This document shows positions 38,501 to 47,884 of a stretch of 64,000 nucleotides of DNA, one piece after another; positions within the stretch are counted from its first letter, which is position 1, and each line of letters begins with the position of its first letter. The position numbers and the translations under genes were made by a program. The DNA is from Tomocerus qinae (taxonomy: Eukaryota > Arthropoda > Collembola > Entomobryomorpha > Tomoceridae): assembly GCA_020055645.1 (NCBI GenBank), contig CM034548.1, forward strand, positions 6,200,001-6,264,000, in the 5' to 3' direction. The notes below the pieces were generated by a model. It saw nothing but the letters and a program-made list of their open reading frames with translations, did not search any database and was not told where the DNA came from.

Positions 38501-41500
38501 CCTGGAGATGATTCTTGGCTGACTGCAGATGTAGATGTAGGAACGTTCATAACCAATTGAGGACTTTGGTCGATTTGTGGATCTGGATGTGCCGACAGCT
38601 CAGGAAAGGGAGCCGACGACATGCTAGCCAATGCCTATAGCAATCCAATCACAATTAGTAACTATTAGATCACTTTTCTAGAGACAGACTGTGTGACTGT
38701 CTAGCTAAGCCAACAAGCAATTCAAGTTCAAAGTGTAACCAGAAGCCTATTCGGTCCGTAGAAATCCCTGTTTAGGCTGTTTACAATTACAGGCAAAGCG
38801 GAGCTGGAGTGACAACTAATGGATACCGTACCTACAGTTCTAGACAAACTTTGCTTGGTCTCTAAACACAGTAACCTACAATTTTCAGTTACAGTACACA
38901 TCTAAAGACCACACCAAACAACCACTGCCACCATTTCATAGATAAATACATGTGGTAGGTAGGATCTTTTTGTGCTTATAGCTGATTGGAAAGAAAGTTG
39001 GAGACAACGAAAGCAAAAAAGAGTAAACGAAGGAAAATCACAATATTATAGAAATTGGCCATTTAAGCCGACTAAATTAGAGCACTGATTTGTGTGCGTG
39101 TTTGACACGAAAGTGAATCTTTGTTTCGTAATGCATGGAATTATTTGATACGAAACACAAGCACAAGTTTGTCCATATAGTAGCAGTAGGAGTACGGAGT
39201 ACGCTACGTTACTACTAAATCAGATTACTTTTATGACAAGTATACCTGACGGAGTTAAAAACCTACAATTACTTATTGCATAGAAATGAATATAAAGAAA
39301 AGACAACATTAAGGTTGCTATAGATTACTTACAAGAGAAATAGAGCTACTAAGTAGTAAGAGGCCATGTCCAGGCGTAAAGTGAAAGGTGACAAGTGTCA
39401 TGTGAATAATTATCAAATCCATGCGTGTAAATGCATTAGAAGAAGTTAAGCATGCACAATTTTTTGTCTACATGGCATTATGGTGTAAAATACTGGCTGC
39501 AGTACGCAAAGTACACTAAATCACTGTGCGAAACAAAACTAGAATAAAAGTGAAATGGAAGATGAAAATGTTACGAACATAGACAGAAGCTGACATGAAA
39601 CTGACCTGCAGGTCCATGCGACCCATGGCCTGCCCATGACAAAAGAAAAGAACAAACAACACACATCAGATTGAGAGAAGTTATAAGTGACTGTGAACAC
39701 TGAATAGGGTAGTGAATTGCCGGTTGCGAGTAGGAAGGCTTTCGTTTTTGGAGTGTGGGCTAGATTACGCAGGTCAGGAACACTAACTCTATGTTAAAGT
39801 AAGGTCAGAACATTCCGGAAGAAAATAATTGTTCACAAAATAACAACTTGGAGGGGATTAGTTGTAATAATATATAAATTAAGTAGGAGGACATTGTACT
39901 ACAAATACCAAATAAGTTTGTGACCATTATTTATTATTAAACAATGCCGTGCGTGACAGAAAACAATAGAAGCACCTCATTCAATCCAGTCGTGCAGAAC
40001 AATAGAAGCGAATACCATCATCGGCAAGCTTCTGTTGTTCTCTATCACGCACGGCATTGTTTCGTCTAAACAATGGTCCAAACTTATTTGGTATTTGTAA
40101 TACAATGTTTGAGTATTCTAAGGTTTACATGGGGTAGGGTTCGCGGCTATCTAACACTTGCAAGTCTTGCAACTCGGGGCAGGTAGCAACTTATTGTAGA
40201 TGAGGAACGCAGTGTAACAATGATACATAGAGACCATATACCCGAACATTTAGCATTAGATTACTATTCTGGCTTTAGTATCACTTAACAAATCATCATA
40301 ATTATTATTAATACATATTATATATTTGAATGCTAATTCTAATTCTACAAATGAGGAAATATTATAATGTCAAACAGGGCATTCTGCTTAAACCTTCTTT
40401 TAGAAATGGAGACTGATTTTGAAATAAATACATTTCGCACGCAATACCTTAAAAGTTATTACCCACCTTTTTAATTTAATGATCATGTTGTATTCCAAAT
40501 TGGTCAATTTGGTTTTGCATGTAGTTAAACGAGTGCTCAATAGACATCATTACTATTTTAATTTTTCCGTCTGAGTCTTAAAGTTTTATGAGCTTGAGCT
40601 CCAATAAATTCAACTTTATTTTTTGTGGAGAGTATATCTGTTGATGTATTATAGGCATATCTATACTTTATTTCTTCCAATTGTACATTTGCCGTAAAAT
40701 TAATCCAGGCAGCCCTGATCAAAAAAGCTTTGGGCGAATTTGCTTTAGCAGAATACCCTGTTTGAATACTTGCATTCATTATCACTTCGACGTCTCTTTA
40801 TTATTGATTAATTTAAGTATGCACCATGTTCGAAATGAATGTTAAACTTAAAGGTAGCTTACATAATTATAACAGACGGTATAAATGTATATCGGTTGTG
40901 GGTAGTAAAACCTTTTTTATCACCTACCTGTTTCAGGTGATTTCTTAGTACTGACGTCTCAGGCTCTGGGAGAGCTGGAACGAAATCACAGCTATCTCTT
41001 TCCGCATTACATGGTCCACTTATCCGATTTGCGTCCAGATCCACTAACCAAACATCTTCAGGAAGTCTACATAAAAATCACTGGCGATAAAATATCTAGT
41101 TTTTACTGCGTAGCTAGTAATGCTTGTTTGCTCAGAGTCTTTTATACAGCACAATAAAAACTTTCTGAGATGAAATGAGCAGTAAAATTTATCCTATTTC
41201 ACAATTTCCTATTTTTTGAATAAAACTCAAATCCACCGATACTTTAATTCACACAATATCACACAGTCCTCCTTATTTACAGCTGCTGCTTACAGTTATA
41301 TAAATAGTTACTAGTGCTATTTACGAAATGCTATTTAATTATATTCCATGCTTTAGGATTGAAATTCTCCAAGTACCTCATTTAAATTATTTTATCATGA
41401 ATTATTTCGAAATTGTCCACCTTTTATTTACAAATAAAGCTTTAATGGCCGGCATTAAACGGATTTGAACGCTATGAAGCAACAAATTGAAAATATTGGC

Positions 41501-44500
41501 TCCTTTACTGTTTTTACAGTTTACTTTCAGTTGTGGAAGTGTGTAGGTAGGAATATGCATAATATGTCGATAGTTAAATACCGTTTTATTTGATAGAAAT
41601 TACCGAAAGTGTTTTTTGTAAGGCAAGAAGCTGGCAGGAATTCCGATAATGTATGGTGTAGGTGCTAAAAGCAATTGCTCTGCACAACTCATACAAGTCG
41701 GTAGTAAAGGGATGACGGGAAACATATACTCCAGAGGATATAGCATGGTTACCATCGCCATAACGGACATGGAAAGGGCGCTGTAGTCTCTGGATTGTAT
41801 CACAACCTGTAACCAACCAAAACCATTTTGATCGAATGGACGGAAAACATTCTCGAATGATTATTATTACCTATGTAGCAGCATTTATTGATATTAGGAT
41901 GTAGTAGGCTTTATATTTATTATTAGACGGATGATGGTAAATAAATGGCAATAAATGGCATACTTTGCATTCAAGTAGAATTAACGTAAGAACTTGTAGA
42001 CAAGAGTCGACTCCGAGTAACTCTAAAGGCAGATGTAGCGGGAAGTCGGTGAGGGAGAATCGTGTTCTGTCCGGCAGAGCAAATACCAAAGGGGGATGAA
42101 GATCTATGGGTAGCACCTCCAACTGAATTGAAAGAAGGAAAGAGTTAATGTAATTTTTACGGCGCTCAGCACAGGATTAGTTGTGTAGCATCTAAAATTT
42201 TAATGGGAGTGCAATTTATGTGGTGGAGTGAGTTGAGAGGCGAATCTGTTGGATTTGAGGCAGAAAACAATATTTTATAGAGAAAAGCGTATTTTATGGG
42301 TCTGACCTCGACTCGAGTGGCACCAGGTACAGCTACAGGAGCGCTGAGAAATCGTAAAATCCACGTTTCGATCTCGCGGACATCGTGCAGCACAAAAGAT
42401 GAGCCTCCGTTGGAACTTTTTCCTGTGAGTAGAATGCTCCATAGACTCTCTCTGTGCAAACAAGGAGAGGAAGATGAAGATAGTGGAAATACAATCTCTA
42501 TTTATCTGTCTGGATTTAAGACGGTAGTAGTAGTCAGTCCGGATACAAATCACTTTTCATCTTCTTGACTTACGTACTTAGCATTGAGCAGTGCACACGC
42601 ACAAAGAAAGCATATCTTCTCAACTTTCTCCTGCTAAATACCAATTACTGTTGTCCGTAGCCTTGGAAGACGGTACTTTCTTTACATTAGATCACATTAA
42701 AGCCCCACACGCAATCAGTCAGTCAGTTGGTGTTACTCAGACACCAAACAATGCCCACTGGATAAATAAATAAGAGTAATGGAGGCATCGTGTCAGAAAA
42801 CGGATTCTGCCATTATTATACCAAATGATCCTCCTGCTATATATAACTGTTTGTTAGGGCGGGGCATCCTTTGCTACATTGAGATCGAGTTGTCTTCTTC
42901 TGAACATACAAAGTGTATAAATAGATCTGTGTCTGCAATGAGGTGTCCACAACAGACTGATATTATGGCCACATTGATGAGTTGAGCTGACAGGAGCGGA
43001 AGAACATAAAGTACAATAAATAGTAATCGTGCTTTTAGATTGGACTTACCTCAGACTTATTTTAGAAGCTCCGACTCGTCGTGGAGACGTATTGTCGTGA
43101 CATGTGTCTATGAGTTTCTTCAGGAGGCTCAGGCACTGACGAAATGAAGAAAAGAAGGGATGATGTGATAAAATGCACAACGAGGTCAAACTGTGATTTC
43201 GGCATCTCTGTATTTATTCACATAACATTAAGTTAAACGTCGTCTTACGTTCCATGATAGCATTAGAGAGACCAGCATTTGTTCCACAGAGTATTTCTCT
43301 CTCTCTCTGTGATGGCACTATTATTGCCTGTATAATATTATTAAATTGCGACTCGGACCAGCCGACTACATTTCGTAGTTTAGGTTAGGTATGCACTTTT
43401 CACATTGTCAGTCCTGCTATGTAGTCTAACAGTCCATCGTTTATATAGTCAGAGGTAATATTTATAAATGTTCAGTCAGTAAGACTAAGGTAAATCCTTT
43501 TGCTGGAAAAGTAATAAAGCCAAGTCCAAGACAGAATGCAGAATCGGCCATTGGCATTCCAATGCGAATAACTATGTCCATGACAATAAAAAGGTTTTTT
43601 TCTACGTCCTCTCTTTTCATTTCAGATGCATTCTACGTCTTATTAGGAAATATTTTCCTCGAGAATCGATTAAAACTATCTCCTCTCTGGTTTCCTTATC
43701 TTTCAGTTCAAATCTGATTTCATCCATCTGCCCCACCAACGGACTTCTGTTGCTTTCCCTAATAAAATTGGTTTATTTATTATGACTCGCTCTGGTCCCG
43801 CTCTCCACAAATAAATCTACTACACTGACTAAAAATGTAGGTGGATAGACTAGTAGCAAGTGAATTAGAGTCAGGAAATTGTATACATATCCTATTTCTA
43901 CAGGATTCTTTGCTTGAAAGAACAAGTTGGGGGAAAGAAGAGAAAGCAATAGGAAATATCAAGGAGAAAGTTCATGCTGACCCAAATGGAAGTCAAGTCG
44001 AGAAATTACTATCGTAGAACAGAAGAGTCTTATGACAGTCAGCCCTACCAAAATGCTATCACACAACCGAATTTCATTTCGGGAGCAGAGGACATTGAGG
44101 ACATGTCTTGGCTAACTAACCAAGAATTTAGCCGGAGAAACAGCCGACTTACTTCTGGCTTATTGTTGTTGGCTTAGCTAATAGTTATGGATTTATTTAC
44201 CATTTTCTGCTCTATTGTATGACGTCACTTGCCAAAAGATTCTAGTACCTGTCTGCGTCGACTGGCTCTGGGAGAAGGTGATTGAGATCCTCCACTCTCA
44301 GACTCGTTCCCCAACGGGTTTACTCCTAATGTCGGGCCCAATGACGACGCTCCTGTTAGAAACGGATTCGTACTTGCGAAAGGAGTCAGCGTCTCCGAGT
44401 CACGGCGACTGGGACAATCCCTGTCCGAATCACTTGGAGCCACTCCACTTCGGTGATCACTTTCAGAATTAAATATTCATGCATTATACTCAACCTCCAC

Positions 44501-47500
44501 TAATCTTCCCATTCATACGCCACTCTTTTTGGACACATTTCCCCGACAAATGCACTCTAAAATTTACATTTGCTTCCCTTCCCATTTCACGTTGTTATTA
44601 AAACATCCCTCTCATAAATTACTTCCGTGCAACATTTAATGTGATAGCGCCACACTGTTCCCTACGTAATGTACAGATCCTACTTTCATTTTGATATATT
44701 ATGTACAGGGATGTAAAGCATGAAGCGAAATAGAATTTTCAGGTTTAAGTATTAAAAAATCTGGAACGTCTACTTCGAGCAAGCAATGTCTGAAAGTATA
44801 TGAAATTCAACGCTGATTTTCTGTTCAGACCTTCAGTTAAATCATATGCGTTGTAGACCACGTCTCAAAAAGTCCTGCATCATTACAAAATTTTTTTTTG
44901 AAAAACTATTCCTAAAATTAGTCGGGTTTAACGTAGCTTATTCTACTCGACGATTTAGGAAATATTATTCCAAAAAGATACTTTGTGGCAATAAAAATCC
45001 AGTGGGAATCAGGCATTAAGCTATTTGGAATGGTGCCGACATGGAACCCACAAAGTATTAACTGAAGTACAAATCAGGAAATGAACATAGAATGCTCTTT
45101 GAGACATTTCTTCCAGTCTTGAAGTATTTTCTAGACTTTTGCTAATGATTCCTAGTACGTGTCCAAAATGTACAATATTTTTTCTAAACATAAAGATCAG
45201 ATACACTAAAATGCAAGCTTAACAGCAACTACATCGAATACTATAATATAAGAATTTATAACATAAATTACGGCGCAGTGCACTGCATTGCATTTACCAG
45301 CTGCGTACCCCATTTGCAACAGAAATTGTTTTTATGAACCTAGTAATTTTGAACCTCGCCATTGTAGAACTTTGAATCCTATACAATTGTATAGGAAGTT
45401 GAAAAACTGCCAAAATCTCTCTTTCTTCCTTATATTATTACATTTTCAACAAGTACATTTACTGGGAGTCCACTTCTGCATTGCTTCTACTTCGGTGCGG
45501 TGGTAGCAAGTTTCAGAATAATAGGACAGTACCTAATCCTATTATATATATTCTACTTATTGTATTAGGACATGCATACAAAAAGTCTTTGGCTGATTAG
45601 GGAGCAACAATGGGAGCTCTTGGCTGAAATTGATGTACTTATTTACTTTTATGCAGTCCCAATAAAAATGCTTTGCTTGTTAGTTCCTTGTGATATATTG
45701 CATGGCTTCTGTATGGTAGTAGAAATGGCAGGCGATTAACAGACATCATTCGGAAAGGCCAAAAGATGATTCTTGGTTCTTTGATGTTTATTGCCATTTA
45801 TTAGTTTCGTTATTAACCATGACATGATTTGTGCTTTATGTTCATTGTAATGTAAATTCTATTGTCATAACGTAGCCAAAATGTCCAGCCATTTCTGTCT
45901 AAGGATTATATTATTGCTCTATTACTGTTTTTCTATCTACATTATTCGTTTTGTACAGAGCAAAAGATATGACAATAAATCCAGACACTTTTAATTAAAA
46001 TGAAGTAGTAGAAAATACACTTCCAGCTAATGTCTCATAGCAGTATGTACGGTTACTGCAATGTAAAAGTGTGCCTTAATACATATAGCTGATTGATTTT
46101 GCGTTAGGAACTGTGGATACGGCTAAATTGCAATGAAAATATTTTATTTGTCATGCAGTAATGGTGTGGAAGGTCGTCTGGCGGATACTGCAGTAGCAAA
46201 ACGTACAATAATACTATAACCTTCATTTCAGACAACTACATTTTCTATACTCCCATGCCCATTTCAGGACCACTTAAAGCGGTTAATTCTAAATGCTCAT
46301 TGTCAATAGGCAGTGTGTATGTGGGACGCCAAATGAGCAGTCACGCCATCAGCGCATGGGCCTGAGAAAGCTTCTTTTTGCCTTTTTGATCCTTTGGGCA
46401 AGTGAAAAACTACAATGGGTTATTTCACAGAAACTTGGTACATCTTTTCATTTTTAAACAGAAATATAGGTATTTTGAAGGAATGAACAAGGAAAGAGAA
46501 ATTGATTTAGTTTTCTGAACATGAGTTGACATACATGGCATGGAAGGTTTTCTATTATTGATAATTGTTATAGCAAAACTTTTGAGACAGTGAAACCTGA
46601 TCTGTTTTCCGGGTCATCAATCTTAATAGAGTGACTGACCATTTGGCATAGACATATATAGATCCTCGTAGTTTATGCAAGTATGATTAGATGAAGTTGC
46701 ATGGATATAGTATTTATGCATCTAAGTATAATAAAAGGATATGTAAAAAGTTGAGATTAGTGTTGGGTAGCGATAGTAAAATATTTATGTGGACAAGGAA
46801 GATGTAAGTACGTATAGCATCTCCTTAATTGCATGCACGCAAGCGAATGCCTCTTTGCATATATGGGGAGGCAGTTGGGAATGAAAGTCCTAAGGAAGTA
46901 AATAGTAGAAGACGCTTAAGAAAAGATAACGCTAAGCAGAAGAAAAATGTCTAACCTGGAGAAAGCGGAGTCTGAGCTTTTCTCCAAGGATTTCCTCCAA
47001 GATTGCCTTCTGACGTTGGAACTTCCCGCAGAATCCTTTCTCTTGCTACTGCTGGGTGGTGAAGCTCTCTCCGTTCCACGGTAGAAATTAAGGCAAACTC
47101 CATATCGCGTCTTGCCTAATAAGATTGTAAACATTAATGAATATCATGAACCATCGTAAAAGCCTCTTGTGTCATTAGCATTCGCTTAATTGCATTTAAG
47201 GTAGACGAAAACAAGAAACTAGAATTCGTCGTAATACAACATGAAATGTTTCATTATGATTTCCAAAATTTTGTGTTTCCTGTTTGTGACTTTGAGGGAA
47301 GGAAATGGGACGATGTGAGTATGTCATAAGAGTAGTAGAGTGTCATAGTGCACAACTATTGCAGTATAACATTGTCTACTCTGCAGCGAGCTAAGCACAA
47401 AGGCCACGTTTGGTTGAAAGGATAGAATGAGCATAGTACGCAAGTAATTGTGGTACCTACTTATGCATGTATATATATCGGATTGACGCTTACCAGAGTC

Positions 47501-47835
47501 TTTGTCTGTCAAAGTGAAAACAAAGGAAATGGCATCTCTCAGAGCGGGTCTTTTAGGTCCAGCGGAAACACAACCTTCGGGCTGACAGAAATAAACGACA
47601 TCCAGGGGCAAAGGAAAGTCCTGAGGATTCATGATAGAATTGCTAATTAGATTCTGCCCCAGCGGATGAAATACTAATTCATAATGGAAATGAAAGGATG
47701 ATTTACCTTGTGATCTTCAATGGGGTATCGCCGAAGAAGTTCCGGAGGCTGGATGCTGGCCTGGTGATTGGGACTTCGAGATCCGACGATCACCAGGTAG
47801 TCAGCAAGTCTTGGGCAGAGCGACTTCTCACTCAT
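19364..47835 (-). CDS. Rab3-GEP: MADD / Rab3 GDP-GTP exchange protein, DENN domain (complete, 27+ coding exons, 1853 aa)
   Basis: Exchange factor for Rab3/Rab27 in vesicle traffic, homologous to vertebrate MADD. CDS = complement(join(19364..19480,19598..19644,20527..20599,31636..31927,31997..32157,32234..32722,33309..33500,33608..33720,33797..34001,34185..34298,35243..35401,35532..35854,35922..36135,36230..36376,36742..36840,37106..37987,38064..38225,38293..38634,40928..41066,41604..41806,41964..42122,42307..42451,43050..43207,44249..44459,46956..47115,47494..47620,47707..47835)): 5562 nt, all GT-AG, phases agreeing at every junction. Tripartite DENN at residues 1 to about 680, then a long Ser-rich middle, then the conserved C-terminal third including the stretch called the death domain in human MADD (about 1480-1600). 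A 24-nt microexon at 39606-39629 may add 8 residues. Start: ATG at 47835, matching the family N-terminus (CPRLxDYLVIVG). Confidence 0.95.
19645..20526 (-). other. MADD intron near the 3' end, carrying a hairpin
   Basis: 882-bp intron between the second and third exons from the end. It contains the hairpin at 20365-20400 and otherwise AT-rich sequence without coding signal. Confidence 0.7.
20365..20400. repeat. Inverted repeat: 16-bp stem, 4-nt loop
   Basis: ATTGACGTAGGTACCC, loop ATAA, then GGGTACTTACGTCAAT. The arms pair at 15 of 16 positions. Each arm contains a TGACGTA core like a cAMP-response element. Intronic in MADD, 126 bases downstream (in gene sense) of the donor at 20526. Confidence 0.75.
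23511..23530. repeat. (AACT)n microsatellite
   Basis: Five perfect copies of AACT, next to a TCA-rich stretch (23463-23477). Confidence 0.8.
25427..25467. repeat. (GTGA)n microsatellite
   Basis: About ten copies of GTGA with one interruption (GAATGA), in the long MADD intron. Confidence 0.85.
31636..34298 (-). CDS. Rab3-GEP: MADD C-terminal conserved block (seven exons)
   Basis: Exons 31636-31927, 31997-32157, 32234-32722, 33309-33500, 33608-33720, 33797-34001 and 34185-34298. They encode, in protein order, [22 protein letters not shown], a variable Ser/Pro-rich stretch, then the strongly conserved [91 protein letters not shown] and [19 protein letters not shown]. These are diagnostic of MADD. 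The 33608-33720 exon has a TAGAAG tandem acceptor that could add one residue. Confidence 0.95.
32723..33308 (-). other. MADD intron with GA/GT-rich patch
   Basis: 586-bp intron. On the plus strand about 32925-33125 is G/A-rich (repeated gagg/gtgagg units). No coding signal. Confidence 0.65.
34321..34859 (+). pseudogene. Decayed plus-strand ORF inside a MADD intron (possible mobile-element remnant)
   Basis: Opposite in strand to MADD, wholly within its intron 34299-35242. One frame stays open for about 140 codons, without an ATG at its beginning, and ends at the TAG at 34748-34750. It is basic and reads like real protein ([53 protein letters not shown]). Just before that stop another frame opens and continues about 35 codons ([17 protein letters not shown] ... 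[14 protein letters not shown]) to a stop at about 34859, as if a frameshift had broken one longer reading frame. I do not recognise the family and see no terminal repeats. Chance openness in AT-rich DNA is the alternative. Confidence 0.35.
35037..35118. repeat. Two imperfect 41-bp tandem copies with TTCGAA motifs
   Basis: Units start CATTCTACAAATTTGCATTC and CATTCTACTAATCTGCATTT, each followed by an ATTCGAACATTT element. Located 3' of the decayed ORF in the same MADD intron. Confidence 0.6.
35243..38634 (-). CDS. Rab3-GEP: MADD dDENN end and Ser-rich middle (eight exons)
   Basis: Exons 35243-35401, 35532-35854, 35922-36135, 36230-36376, 36742-36840, 37106-37987, 38064-38225 and 38293-38634. 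The first of these in protein order gives [21 protein letters not shown]; 38064-38225 gives [29 protein letters not shown]; the 882-nt exon gives [17 protein letters not shown], then an acidic Ser-rich stretch with [19 protein letters not shown], the equivalent of the conserved SSSYSSLGDFVSE of MADD. Exon 35243-35401 gives [17 protein letters not shown], matching a conserved vertebrate block. The middle exons are weakly conserved and rest on phase and splice sites. Confidence 0.93.
39606..39629 (-). CDS. Rab3-GEP: Candidate 24-nt MADD microexon
   Basis: On the minus strand a long pyrimidine tract (about 39633-39660) ends in GGGCAG, then 24 bases coding AMGRMDLQ, then donor GTCAGT. The flanking junctions are both phase 0, so inclusion gives ...[19 protein letters not shown] without frame change. 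It sits where family members differ in length, just after the dDENN HLKQA motif. Could be a cassette exon. Support is splice-site quality and frame only. Confidence 0.55.
39891..40108. mobile_element. Foldback / MITE-like element with about 84-bp terminal inverted repeats
   Basis: The left arm begins ACATTGTACTACAAATACCA and runs to about 39973. The right arm, read in reverse complement, begins ACATTGTATTACAAATACCA and ends at 40108; the arms match over about 84 bases with few differences, sharing AACAATGCCGTGCGTGA. A spacer of about 50 bases separates them. No protein is encoded. Clear target-site duplications are not visible, so the superfamily is open. Confidence 0.75.
40928..47835 (-). 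CDS. Rab3-GEP: MADD N-terminal tripartite DENN block (nine exons)
   Basis: Exons 47707-47835, 47494-47620, 46956-47115, 44249-44459, 43050-43207, 42307-42451, 41964-42122, 41604-41806 and 40928-41066. u[62 protein letters not shown] Ser/Pro-rich loop follows (exon 44249-44459). c[96 protein letters not shown]. Then [14 protein letters not shown] starts dDENN. This is the catalytic exchange module. Conservation is high and every junction keeps frame. Confidence 0.95.
41067..41603 (-). other. MADD intron, no feature
   Basis: 537-bp intron between the last cDENN exon and the first dDENN exon. Nothing else seen. Confidence 0.7.
42452..43049 (-). other. MADD intron, no feature
   Basis: 598-bp phase-2 intron. 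Open frames of 60-90 codons on the plus strand here are antisense or intronic and match nothing. Confidence 0.7.
43208..44248 (-). other. MADD intron, no feature
   Basis: 1,041-bp phase-0 intron, acceptor AATACAG before ...RCRNHSL. Includes a short TC run (43297-43308). Confidence 0.7.
44460..46955 (-). other. MADD intron, no feature
   Basis: 2.5-kb phase-2 intron in the loop after uDENN, a place where family members often use alternative exons. I see no candidate exon with a confident reading. Confidence 0.65.
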
Positions 47836-47878
47836 GAGGTGCCTTTAAGTGGGACTGTGCTGAGGAGAGGCTGTGCAT
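47828..47878 (-). promoter_or_regulatory. Overlapping upstream ORF at the MADD start
   Basis: An acceptor GCGCAG ends at 47882. If the 5' UTR exon begins at 47881, an ATG at 47878 opens a 16-codon frame ([16 protein letters not shown]) whose stop TGA at 47830-47828 lies inside the main frame's ATGAGTGAG, shifted by one base relative to MADD. Such an overlapping uORF would normally lower translation of the main protein. Depends on the 5' UTR really extending that far. Confidence 0.4.
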
Positions 47879-47884
47879 CCTCTG

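Larger units (their letters stand above)
38635..40927 (-). other. MADD intron holding a microexon and a foldback element
   Basis: 2.3-kb interval between the exon ending ...NHLKQ and the exon starting ALASMSS. It contains the candidate microexon 39606-39629 and the foldback element 39891-40108. An open frame at 40558-40785 (minus) has no family resemblance. Confidence 0.7.

Noticed and set aside
41440-41480. tRNA B-box-like GTTCAAATCC on the minus strand
   Set aside because: No A box and no cloverleaf arms in the surrounding sequence.
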